Origin: an uncultured Oscillospiraceae bacterium
Lineage (GTDB): Bacteria > Bacillota > Clostridia > Oscillospirales > Acutalibacteraceae
Direction: 5' to 3'
Length of the DNA stretch: 45,729 nucleotides
NCBI GenBank assembly: GCA_905192745.1
Contig: CAJJLZ010000020.1
Span: forward strand, 1-45,729
The translations under genes and the position numbers were made by a program. The number at the start of each line of letters is the position of its first letter. The stretch's first letter is position 1. The notes under the pieces were generated by a model that was not told the DNA's origin, ran no database searches, and was given only the letters and a program-made list of their open reading frames with translations. Shown in pieces: positions 8,651-14,989 of this stretch.

Positions 8651-9406
8651 TTAGGCCGTTTTCAGGTACAACAGTCGGAAGGTTTCGCGTCCTTTTGGCG
8701 TGATGAGCGTTTGTGTCCCGCTCCACTTGGTTTTCTCGTTTACGGATTCCTTGACCTGAAACAGCCCGTTTTCCGCATGTTGAGCGTAAGGCATAAGCTG
8801 TCCGCGCTTATCCCGATACACATATTTCCGGTCGAGAAGGAACGAAACAAACTTTTTCGGCGGGACTTCAAGTTGCTTGGCCGTCTCCCGGAAGTTGGTA
8901 AGCAGATTCCGATCAACCAGTTCGTCAAAGTAGTCCGCCTTCGGGGCCATAATCTGATTTTGGACAACCAGAGAAGAATTGACGGCTTCCAGCGCTTTGC
9001 TCTTCTCCTGCTCCTGTTTCAAAGCGGTGGCGATCTGGATGATGGTGTCAGGACTGCACAGCACCTTTTCCAGTGTTTCCGGGGTCATATAGGCCCCGTG
9101 CTTGCGGATGGAGGGTAGAACGTCGTCGAATATCCATTTCTCGAAATCGTCGGCACCGGGCAGCTCACTTTTTGCGGCCAAACGGTAGACATCCCCTTCG
9201 GGGATAAAATTCATTTCCTGCTCTCCTCCGTCGGTAAGGGTGCGGCGTTTCACCGCCCCCTTGCAATGAGCGGCAACAGCGTCTTTGGGGCGTTTATACC
9301 CCAACGCACTTGCAACATCGTTTCCACAGAAAAACGCCTTCCCGTCCTCTTCCAAGGTGCGGATTGTTCCAAATTTGCTGCTTTTAAAAATCTGTAATTT
9401 GTTCAT
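8651..9406 (-). CDS. Phage antirepressor with BRO-N and KilAC-type domains
   Basis: A 251-residue protein from ATG 9406, with AGAGGAGG upstream. Residues 1-~110 match the BRO-N domain: FGTIRTLEEDGKAFFCGNDVA, ALGYKRPKDAV, EGDVYRLAAKSELPGADDFE, and the closing WIFDDVLPSIRKHGAY. Residues ~130-250 match the phage antirepressor C-terminal (KilAC/ANT) domain: LEVPPKKFVSFLLDRKYVYRDKRGQLMPY. Such proteins bind DNA or the CI-like repressor and favour lytic growth. It lies downstream of the small HTH protein and the strong leftward promoter, so it is probably an early gene. Directly downstream one would expect replication genes, but only a coiled-coil gene and then the tape measure follow. Confidence 0.88.
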   Translation of the reverse strand: MNKLQIFKSSKFGTIRTLEEDGKAFFCGNDVASALGYKRPKDAVAAHCKGAVKRRTLTDGGEQEMNFIPEGDVYRLAAKSELPGADDFEKWIFDDVLPSIRKHGAYMTPETLEKVLCSPDTIIQIATALKQEQEKSKALEAVNSSLVVQNQIMAPKADYFDELVDRNLLTNFRETAKQLEVPPKKFVSFLLDRKYVYRDKRGQLMPYAQHAENGLFQVKESVNEKTKWSGTQTLITPKGRETFRLLYLKTA

Positions 9407-9546
9407 GCTCTTTTATTCCTCCTCTGTTTCAATGATCTCGTTTTTCAAAGTTGCCGCCAGTTTTCCTGCAGTTTACGGCCACTAACAACAATCCTTGCTG
9501 GTGTCAGTCATATAAACGAAAAAACGTCATCGTTGAGATGATTGAT

Positions 9547-9756
9547 TCACCTTTTCTGTGAGTCTTCATAATTCCTGACAATTTCTTCTGCTTTATCCAG
9601 AATTACACCTGCGCTCGGAAATCGGTCGTGTCCATTAACAATTGCAGAAAGTCTGGGAATACTCAAACTGTGGAAACCGGCGTTCCGCAATTCTTCCAAC
9701 AGCCATCGCTGGGTTTTCCCAATTAGAGCAAGGCGAACCTTTAGATTGTATCTCAT
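9547..9756 (-). CDS. Small Cro/XRE-like helix-turn-helix protein
   Basis: A 69-residue protein from ATG 9756, with GAAGGGAG upstream. The stretch LALIGKTQRWLLEELRNAG ... SIPRLSAIVNG has the spacing of an XRE-type helix-turn-helix, with the second helix pairing to the recognition helix RLSAIVNGHD. It is the first gene of the leftward transcript, divergent from the CI-like repressor, which is the classic position of Cro. A leader of ~160 nt carrying a hairpin (9850-9877) separates it from its promoter. Cro-like repression of the repressor promoter is inferred from position. Confidence 0.75.
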   Translation of the reverse strand: MRYNLKVRLALIGKTQRWLLEELRNAGFHSLSIPRLSAIVNGHDRFPSAGVILDKAEEIVRNYEDSQKR

Positions 9757-9849
9757 ATGTTTTCACTCCCTTCTTTGTTGTCTTTTTATTGACAATCAGT
9801 TATTTTTCGCTTATGATGTGGGTGTTGAAGCCAATAAAGCAAAGCGTGG

Positions 9850-9877
9850 CTTTTTGAAAAAGATGTTTTTCAAAAAG
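9850..9877 (-). repeat. Perfect 12-bp inverted repeat in the leader of the early leftward transcript
   Basis: CTTTTTGAAAAA (9850-9861) and TTTTTCAAAAAG (9866-9877) are exact reverse complements around a 4-base loop GATG. The hairpin lies between the leftward promoter (-10 at 9929-9924) and the small HTH gene (start 9756). It could act as an attenuator, an mRNA-stabilising structure or a protein binding site. Confidence 0.6.
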
Positions 9878-9923
9878 TTTAGATTTTTGTTGGCCGATTT
9901 AATGAATAACAGATTGCATAAGT

Positions 9924-9953
9924 AGTATAACCTAGCGAATCATTAGTTGTCAA
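9924..9953 (-). promoter_or_regulatory. Leftward early promoter of the prophage switch
   Basis: On the minus strand, TTGACA (9953-9948) and TATACT (9929-9924) are separated by 18 bases, close to the sigma-A consensus. The spacer contains the left operator-like half (9931-9941), so bound repressor would directly block polymerase. This drives the small HTH gene and the antirepressor. Confidence 0.75.
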
Positions 9954-9978
9954 GCAGGCAATCTTAAGATTCACTAGG
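9931..9978. promoter_or_regulatory. Operator-like inverted repeat of the repressor/Cro switch
   Basis: CCTAGCGAATC (9931-9941) and GATTCACTAGG (9968-9978) are inverted copies with one mismatch in 11, separated by 26 bases. The left copy lies in the spacer of the leftward promoter. The right copy is just upstream of the repressor gene and adjoins a perfect 12-bp palindrome, AATCTTAAGATT (9960-9971). The arrangement suits paired binding sites for the CI-like repressor, controlling both directions. Confidence 0.6.
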
Positions 9979-10013
9979 TTTGTATATTGTAACAATACGC
10001 AGGGGTGAATATT

Positions 10014-10427
10014 GTGAAAACTGATAGAATAAGATCGCTGTCAAAAGAGAAGGGAATCAGTTTATCGTTTATTTGCCGTAAACTGGGAGTGGCAAACGTC
10101 TATTTTATTGACATCGATAAATCAGGGAGAGATATACCCAATGACAAATTATCTGTAATTGCAAAAATATTGGAAACTTCTCCTGAATATCTCGCGGGGA
10201 AAACAGATGATCCTTCCTCATTATCAAAACAATGTATAGACCACGTGATTCAAAGTGTTAGTAAAGCGATATCTACAAACCAAGAAAAAGAAAAAATGCT
10301 CGACGCCGTTTTAAAAGACGTCGAACATCGAATGCAATATATGGAATTAATGGAGTTGATCGAAAAGGTACCAAAGGAGAAAATGGAGGTCGTAAAAGCT
10401 ATGCTAAAAGCTCTTGCGAATGAATAA
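10014..10427 (+). CDS. CI-like prophage repressor (XRE family)
   Basis: The start is set at GTG 10014, because AGGGG (10001-10005) is well spaced for it; an earlier in-frame GTG at 10005 overlaps that site. The N-terminal ~65 residues are an XRE helix-turn-helix domain: IRSLSKEKGISLSFICRKLGVA ... IPNDKLSVIAKILETSPEYLAGKTDD, ending in the typical YLxGxTDDP. The C-terminal ~70 residues are helical (EKEKMLDAVLKDVEHRMQYMELMELI), probably for dimerisation. No S24 peptidase domain is present, so induction by self-cleavage is unlikely; the antirepressor may take that role. It faces the small HTH gene across a shared operator region. Confidence 0.85.
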   Translation: MKTDRIRSLSKEKGISLSFICRKLGVANVYFIDIDKSGRDIPNDKLSVIAKILETSPEYLAGKTDDPSSLSKQCIDHVIQSVSKAISTNQEKEKMLDAVLKDVEHRMQYMELMELIEKVPKEKMEVVKAMLKALANE

Positions 10428-10557
10428 TTTTGAGCAGAGCGGCTTTAGCTTTTTCCGTTTTTGAAGCGAGTACAACACCTGTAACGAGGACCTTGATTTC
10501 TTCGTCTTCTGATTCGTTCGTATCGCTCGACTTGGTATTGTTAATTATTCTCTTCAT
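10399..10557 (-). CDS. Small acidic-start ORF, 52 residues, antisense to the end of the repressor gene
   Basis: Not in standard gene-length ranges but supported by a ribosome site AGAGGAG nine bases before ATG 10557. It reads MKRIINNTKSSDTNESEDEE, then a helix-like part IKVLVTGVVLASKTEKAKA and ends at TAG 10401-10399. It overlaps the last 29 bases of the convergent repressor gene. The upstream region (10558-10600) is AT-rich and could hold a promoter. I recognise no family. A role in the phage switch or a toxin/antitoxin-like role cannot be inferred from sequence alone. Confidence 0.5.
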   Translation of the reverse strand: MKRIINNTKSSDTNESEDEEIKVLVTGVVLASKTEKAKAALLKIIHSQELLA

Positions 10558-10722
10558 TTCCGTTCTCCTCTCGCTATAGCATGTGTTCTAATTATATTTC
10601 CCGCATTAAATATGTCAACCATACAAAGAAAGCTGATTACTGTTCATAATTTACAGTTTAATGTAACGGAATTGTATGTGCGCTTTTGTGGTCATGAAAT
10701 TATTTTCAGTAATTTGAACATC

Positions 10723-10765
10723 TTTGCATTTTTAAGAACTTTATTTCACACATTAAAAATGCAAA
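10723..10765. repeat. 13-bp perfect inverted repeat in an AT-rich gap (10558-11058)
   Basis: TTTGCATTTTTAA (10723-10735) and TTAAAAATGCAAA (10753-10765) are exact reverse complements around 17 bases. The whole 500-base gap between the small ORF and the AraC gene is AT-rich and holds no gene I would support. A second hairpin TTGTAAAAT / ATTTTACAA lies at 10986-11012, just before the AraC gene, with a TATAAT at about 10955. The gap may carry the AraC promoter and its operators. Confidence 0.5.
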
Positions 10766-11058
10766 ATAAACAGGTTTATGCATTTCTACAAATCGTATAT
10801 CTTTTTTGGTGCGTCATAATTATAGAACATTTGTTCTTATAATGCAATACTAAATTGGATAAATAATTTACCACATTGAATTTATCATCAATTTCACTTC
10901 CCAGGATAGAATCCACCCCCAATATCTACCACGTTCGCGCGCCCGAATCGTTGATATAATTATAGCGCCCGCATTTTTCGTTGTATTGTAAAATCGTCGG
11001 AGAATTTTACAAAAACGGGGGTATGTGTGCATATTTCACTTATTGGGGGCGCGTAATC

Positions 11059-11931
11059 ATGTATATTACCTGCGGATCAGATCGCCGGGTGGAAGGGGCC
11101 GTAAGCAACGAGCTACATAATTCCGACGATCAATTTACTTTAATTTTAGTGGATGAAGGAACATTCGGAACCTGCGGCGACGACAAATTTACAATTCCTA
11201 ATCACAGTCTGCTCTACGTTCGCCCGGACGAAAACGTTAAGATAGAATCCAGCCGGATCAAGGTGTTTTATTTCTCTCCGAAGTTTTTGAATCTTAATTA
11301 CACTTTCGGCGAAATGGAACGAATCCAGAATAAGACGGAAATAGCAGAATACGAAGGCGAACTCTGCTTTAAGACGAAGGCGTTTTATGACCGAAGCGAA
11401 TACCCGTTTGGAATCGTGCGGCTGCCGCAAAACAAATACAACGCCGTTTGCAAGCTGTATGACGACATCGCGCATAATTTTGTCGATCAACCGGATGGAT
11501 ACTGGTCTTGCCGGGCTAGGACAGCCCTTGGGCATATACTTACAATCGCGAGCGGGTTAACCGGGGAATTCCCGGATGACCAAAAAATGAGCGCGGTTAT
11601 TGACTATATTCAGGGTAACTACAGACGGAAAATCACCGAAGATCAGATAACCGATATATCCGGTCTGGACATGGAGAGAATAAACGGTAAAATGATCGAC
11701 GTGTACGGCGTTACATTTTCAAGATATTTAAGCGATATGCGCATAGATTTGGCCTGTATGTCGCTGGCCTATACGGAACTGCCAATAGCCGAAATTGTCA
11801 GCCGGTGTGGGTTTTACGATCAATCCCATCTTTCCAAGGCGCTGAAAGAGTATAAGGGTATGTCTCCGTTGCAATACCGAAAGCACGCGCAGGAATCACG
11901 CAAAGCGTTTTACCGGGATAGGACAACATAA
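11059..11931 (+). CDS. AraC-family transcriptional regulator in the prophage lysogeny region
   Basis: The start is set at ATG 11059 (MYITCGSDRR), with GGGGG nine bases upstream; an in-frame ATG at 11023 is possible. The N-terminal ~180 residues are a cupin-like sensor part (FTLILVDEGTFGTCGDDKFTIPNHSLLYVRPDE). The last ~95 residues hold the two AraC helix-turn-helix motifs: ITEDQITDISGLDMERINGKMIDVYGVTFSRYLSDMRIDLA and AYTELPIAEIVSRCGFYDQSHLSKALKEYKGMSPLQYR. It lies between the repressor and the integrase, on the integrase strand, so it is carried by the prophage and probably expressed in the lysogen. It could regulate a host pathway (lysogenic conversion) or the element itself. Its ligand is unknown. 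Confidence 0.85.
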   Translation: MYITCGSDRRVEGAVSNELHNSDDQFTLILVDEGTFGTCGDDKFTIPNHSLLYVRPDENVKIESSRIKVFYFSPKFLNLNYTFGEMERIQNKTEIAEYEGELCFKTKAFYDRSEYPFGIVRLPQNKYNAVCKLYDDIAHNFVDQPDGYWSCRARTALGHILTIASGLTGEFPDDQKMSAVIDYIQGNYRRKITEDQITDISGLDMERINGKMIDVYGVTFSRYLSDMRIDLACMSLAYTELPIAEIVSRCGFYDQSHLSKALKEYKGMSPLQYRKHAQESRKAFYRDRTT

Positions 11932-11938
11932 AGCAAAA

Positions 11939-11964
11939 GCCGTCCCACAATGACGCGGGACGGC
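11939..11964 (+). terminator. GC-rich hairpin between the AraC gene and the integrase
   Basis: GCCGTCCC (11939-11946) and GGGACGGC (11957-11964) form an 8-bp stem with a 10-base loop. There is no T tract, so it may be a weak terminator or a structure controlling integrase translation; the integrase ribosome site begins eight bases later. Confidence 0.45.
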
Positions 11965-11986
11965 GGCAGACGAGGAGGGCGATGTC

Positions 11987-13039
11987 GTGGCAAAGGCAAA
12001 AAAACTACCCAGCGGGTCGTGGCGGGTGCAGGTGTATACCGGCAAGAGCACAGACGGGAAACGGATATACAAATCTTTTACGGCGGACACAAAAAAAGAG
12101 GCCGAGTACGCGGCGACGGAATATGTGTATAACCGCAAAGCGGAAAACAAATCGGAAAATCTTACGTTCCAGCAAGCGTCAGACCAGTATATCGCGGCTA
12201 AGTCCAACATCCTGTCCCCATCTACTATAAGAGGGTATCGGATTATTCAGCGGAATTCTGTTCCGAATATTCTGCTGGTTTCACTGCGTAAGTTGGCGGA
12301 CGGAGTGCTGATACAGCAGCAGATAAACGCAAACGCCGCGAAGTATGCGGCAAAGAGCGTCCGCAATCAGTTGGGGTTTATTACCGCCGTGATGGCGTAT
12401 CACAAATACCGCGTAGAGGGGATCACGACCAAGCCAAAAGAGAATACCGGAATTGCTGTTCCGACGCAAGAGGATGCACGAAAGATTATGCAACTGCTGG
12501 ACGGGGATGAAATAGAGTGTCAGGTACTTTTGGCTTTGACGTGCAGCTTGCGTCAGAGCGAAATAGCGGCCATTACCGCATCCGATGTTAATGGCAGCAG
12601 AATATACATCCACGGGGCGAGGGTTCCAGACGAAAACAATAAATTGGTCTATAAGTGCACCGCCAAAACAGCGGCGGGAACACGCACAATCAAGATGCAC
12701 GACGATCTTGCCAGAAAAGTCGCCAACCTGTGCGCACAGCGCCCGGACGGGTGGTTGTTCCCTACCACACCGAGTGGGGCCCTGAAACGGTTTAAGCGGA
12801 TCTTGCGCAAAAACGGAATGCCGGAATACACAATGCACTCCCTGCGGCACTGTTTTGCCGCGCTGCTCCACGCCCAAAACGTGCCGGACCAGTATGTGAT
12901 GGAGATGGGCGGATGGAGCAGCGACCACGTGTTAAAAAAGGTGTACCAGTACACTTTTGAAACGGAAGCGGAAAAAGCAAAAGAAAAAGCGAACGCGCTA
13001 TTCGAAAAAATGCAACACGAAATGCAACACGGAAGCTAA
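11987..13039 (+). CDS. int: Prophage tyrosine integrase
   Basis: A 350-residue protein starting at GTG 11987 behind GAGGAGGG. Residues ~8-50 are an arm-binding AP2-like domain (SGSWRVQVYTGKSTDGKRIYKSF). Residues ~58-150 are a SAM-like core-binding domain, and residues ~160-335 the catalytic domain. Catalytic residues visible are Arg189 (CSLRQSEIAAI), His284 and Arg287 (HSLRH), Trp310 in the usual H/W position (MGGWSSD), and Tyr320 exactly ten residues later. It recombines phage and host attachment sites. The gene ends 36 bases before the tRNA 3'-end remnant, the normal geometry for a tRNA-targeting phage. Everything needed for activity appears present. Confidence 0.93.
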   Translation: MAKAKKLPSGSWRVQVYTGKSTDGKRIYKSFTADTKKEAEYAATEYVYNRKAENKSENLTFQQASDQYIAAKSNILSPSTIRGYRIIQRNSVPNILLVSLRKLADGVLIQQQINANAAKYAAKSVRNQLGFITAVMAYHKYRVEGITTKPKENTGIAVPTQEDARKIMQLLDGDEIECQVLLALTCSLRQSEIAAITASDVNGSRIYIHGARVPDENNKLVYKCTAKTAAGTRTIKMHDDLARKVANLCAQRPDGWLFPTTPSGALKRFKRILRKNGMPEYTMHSLRHCFAALLHAQNVPDQYVMEMGGWSSDHVLKKVYQYTFETEAEKAKEKANALFEKMQHEMQHGS

Positions 13040-13075
13040 ATAGCGCAGTAATAAAGCCGTTTTTATCGGTATTCT

Positions 13076-13104
13076 GGAGGGTTCGAGTCCCTCCTTCTCC
13101 GCCA
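13076..13104 (+). other. tRNA 3'-end remnant: prophage attachment site (attR/attL core)
   Basis: The bases contain the T arm GAGGG-TTCGAGT-CCCTC, a 7-base acceptor half CTTCTCC, discriminator G and encoded CCA. The 5' half of a tRNA is absent: integrase coding sequence lies just upstream. This is what integration into a tRNA gene leaves at the integrase-proximal end, the complete tRNA being at the far end, outside the window. An acceptor stem GGAGAAG/CTTCTCC with a G discriminator suggests tRNA-Ser, by inference. Confidence 0.85.
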
Positions 13105-13107
13105 CGT

Positions 13108-13142
13108 CGGAGCAAGCGATATAAAGCTTGCTCCGATTTTTT
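13108..13142 (+). terminator. Terminator of the original tRNA gene
   Basis: CGGAGCAAGC (13108-13117) and GCTTGCTCCG (13126-13135) form a perfect 10-bp stem followed by ATTTTTT. It lies four bases after the tRNA CCA and is the natural end of the tRNA transcript, now separated from its gene by the prophage. Confidence 0.85.
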
Positions 13143-13229
13143 GTAAAAATCGGAGCGCACTCATGCCGCTGTCCCTCCCGCTACCAACTTTTTGTGAGTT
13201 ACGAGGGTTCTATTCTCTCATCCTAAACC

Positions 13230-13308
13230 GATGAAAAATCTTTTTCATCTGGCTTTCATAAACAGAAACCTGTCGAAAAAGTAGAACTTGCTTTTGAGAC
13301 AGGTTTTT
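13230..13308 (+). terminator. Two hairpins in the gene-free stretch 13143-13365
   Basis: GATGAAAAA-TC-TTTTTCATC (13230-13249) is a near-palindrome. AAACCTGTC (13266-13274) and GACAGGTTT (13298-13306) form a stem ending in TTTTT, which looks like a rho-independent terminator. No gene that it could end remains upstream, so a gene may have been lost here. The rest of the stretch holds nothing I can name. Confidence 0.55.
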
Positions 13309-13365
13309 GTTATGATTAATATAGTTAATAATTGTGTAAATTAATTTATGAAAGGTGGCAAAAAT

Positions 13366-13855
13366 GTGAGCGCTCCTAACATTATTTCATTTCAAACCCG
13401 GCTTGATGAATTCTATTTTCTCGGCATAGAAAACCTCGTTACAGAAAATGCAAATTTCGGAGCGTTTTGGGGTAATTTTTTTGATAAGGGAGGATATGAT
13501 GTCATTGCTCCTTATCAAACAGATCCAAATTGTGTGAATATATGGTTTAATAATATATCCGGAGAAAAAATTTACTATCAAGGCAAATTTGTAAATGCAT
13601 CAGCAAAAATTCCCGATGGTTATACATTGACAAAATTCCCTTCAAGCGACTATTTTGTAACCACCACAGAATGGCTACCCTCTTATGAAGAAACCATGAA
13701 TCATATTAACCACGATTATTATAAAAACGCACAAACTCCCGCGGGATATAGAACGCAACGAAACTGATAATGGAATATTTCTGATTGAACGTTGGGGTGA
13801 AAAAACCAGCGAGGGTTATCGATATGAATTTTGGGTTCCTATAGAAAAAATATAA
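13366..13855 (+). pseudogene. GyrI-like effector-binding domain protein, frameshifted near its end
   Basis: The start is set at GTG 13366, with AAAGGTGG seven bases upstream. The first ~130 residues (FYFLGIENLVTENA ... FWGNFF ... VNIWFNN ... YTLTKFPSSDYFVTTTEWLPSYEETM) resemble stand-alone GyrI-like small-molecule-binding proteins. The frame then stops at 13767 after AGYRTQRN. In the next frame the missing C-terminus continues as RDIERNETDNGIFLIERWGEKTSEGYRYEFWVPIEKI and ends at TAA 13853-13855. A one-base change near 13740 would rejoin the halves into ~163 residues, the normal size. It lies in AT-rich DNA unlike the neighbours on the right. A sequencing error is the alternative. Confidence 0.7.
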
Positions 13856-13935
13856 TATCTAACATTACGAGAGTTCGAATCCACCCGCTGAAAATGTATC
13901 GGTACGCTTTATGTATCATTATTTGGAGATGTAAA

Positions 13936-14664
13936 ATGGCAACAAAAGAAGTTCTACAAAAAGTCAGCGAAGCGGCCTGCAGGTTTATTTATACCAATTA
14001 TGAGCTGGACGAAATTGCAAATGGTAAAGATATGGTAATGTACTGCTTAGGCGACAAAATGATTGTATCTATTTGCATTCGGGAAAACTGTTTTGATTTT
14101 CTTTTGATTTTTTGTAGAGAAGATTGCGAACAATTCGAGACACAACGGAGTGAATTTCCACAAGCAATACTAGATATATACGATAGTCATAAATCTTGGA
14201 ATGATGGTAAGTGGATTTGGATTCCAGTTGCAGATATGGATATGCTAGAGGCTGTTGAAAAGTTGATTATGATAAAGCAAAAACCTAATCGAAAGCCGTT
14301 TTCGACAGATACTGCTGTCTACTCCAAGTGTGGTATGCGCTGTGATCTTTGTGTACATTATACTGGCGGCACAATAAGCGACGAGTTTAGAAAAGAATTA
14401 AAAAGGCGTGTAGGAAGCGTTTTTGGCTATGAAGATTATGGAGATACGATGATGCTCTGCTCCGGTTGTTTTAATAAAGACAGCGATGGTTGCGATAAAC
14501 TTGAACACGCGAGAAGTAAGGGATTACCGCATTGTCTTGACTGTGAAGATTACCCCTGCAGTGATTGCGGACTTGTTAGTCTTAGCCTTCAAGCAAATAG
14601 GAGCACTCCGTCCGATACGATCACAGGGGCGATACTGCCTTATATTGGCGGATTTGATCGATAA
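13936..14664 (+). CDS. DUF3788/DUF3795-type cysteine-rich protein
   Basis: A 242-residue protein starting at ATG 13936 (MATKEVLQKV), with GGAGATG upstream; the longer open frame has no ribosome site. The N-terminal ~115 residues look like a DUF3788-type domain (LGDKMIVSICIRENCFDFLLIF, then DIYDSHKSWNDGKWIWIPV). The C-terminal half has a DUF3795-like cysteine pattern: YSKCGMRCDLCVHYTGG, then LCSGCFNKDSDGCDKL, then CLDCEDYPCSDCG. Eleven cysteines suggest bound zinc or another metal. The function of both families is unknown. It is AT-rich and lies alone between the prophage site and the leftward DUF624 gene, so it was probably acquired. Confidence 0.75.
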   Translation: MATKEVLQKVSEAACRFIYTNYELDEIANGKDMVMYCLGDKMIVSICIRENCFDFLLIFCREDCEQFETQRSEFPQAILDIYDSHKSWNDGKWIWIPVADMDMLEAVEKLIMIKQKPNRKPFSTDTAVYSKCGMRCDLCVHYTGGTISDEFRKELKRRVGSVFGYEDYGDTMMLCSGCFNKDSDGCDKLEHARSKGLPHCLDCEDYPCSDCGLVSLSLQANRSTPSDTITGAILPYIGGFDR

Positions 14665-14894
14665 ATTGACTTTTATTGGCTCGTCTAATGAGGAACCCTG
14701 TCTGCAATGATGCATCCTGTTTTAAATAAGTAGGCTACTTAATATAATCAGCCAATAGGTTTGACAGCCATATGTATGCCAAAAGTACATTTACATTTCA
14801 AAATCATATGAAGATTAGAGGTTCAAGTTCCTGTGGAAACTTTAAGATTGGCAGAATTGTAAAAAACATCTTTTTCAAAGTCCTTTTACAAAAA

Positions 14895-14930
14895 GAAACC
14901 TCTTTTGTCTACTAAGACAAGAGAGGTTTC
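14895..14930. terminator. Long hairpin terminator between convergent genes; gap 14665-14989
   Basis: GAAACCTCTTTTGTCT (14895-14910) pairs with AGACAAGAGAGGTTTC (14915-14930), 16 bp with one wobble and an ACTA loop. It is followed by TTCTTCTT and preceded by AAAAA, so it can work in both directions. A weaker dyad TTGTAAAA / TTTTACAA flanks 14857-14891. No gene is visible in the rest of the gap. Confidence 0.75.
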
Positions 14931-14989
14931 TTCTTGCTTTCAGGAGCAATACACCTGCGGCGTGGAAAATGTCTGGCGGACAGCCATTG

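Larger units (their letters stand above)
1..13104. mobile_element. Right-hand part of an integrated siphophage-type prophage (left end outside window)
   Basis: The element ends at a tRNA 3'-end copy (13076-13104) directly after a tyrosine integrase. Reading inwards there is a lysogeny module (AraC-type regulator, CI-like repressor, divergent small HTH protein, antirepressor) and then a leftward run of tail genes that continues past base 1. The tail proteins (tape measure, distal tail, Gp37-like) are of the long, non-contractile tail kind. No replication, packaging, head or tail-tube gene lies between the antirepressor and the tape measure, where most siphophages keep them. Together with a stop at codon 2 of the distal tail gene and a frame break in the Gp37-like gene, this suggests a defective or tail-only element. 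The missing left end limits what can be concluded. Confidence 0.9.

Noticed and set aside
1..9406. Reassigned TAG (amber) codon in the phage, prompted by TAG at codon 2 of the distal tail gene
   Set aside because: The other tail genes run full length without any in-frame TAG and the host-type genes show none; a single TAG is better explained by mutation.
10612..10842. 76-codon plus-strand frame in the AT-rich gap
   Set aside because: No ribosome site, composition follows the AT-rich background, and the inverted repeat 10723-10765 lies inside it.
13868..13892. T-arm-like sequence GAGTTCGAATCCACCCGCTGA suggesting a second tRNA fragment
   Set aside because: The flanking bases do not pair as a T stem and no acceptor strand, discriminator or CCA fits; probably chance.
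9560..14900. Similar strings ACATCTTTTTCAAA near 9866 and 14867 as possible prophage end repeats
   Set aside because: The match is short and A/T-rich, and the right boundary is already fixed by the tRNA remnant at 13104.
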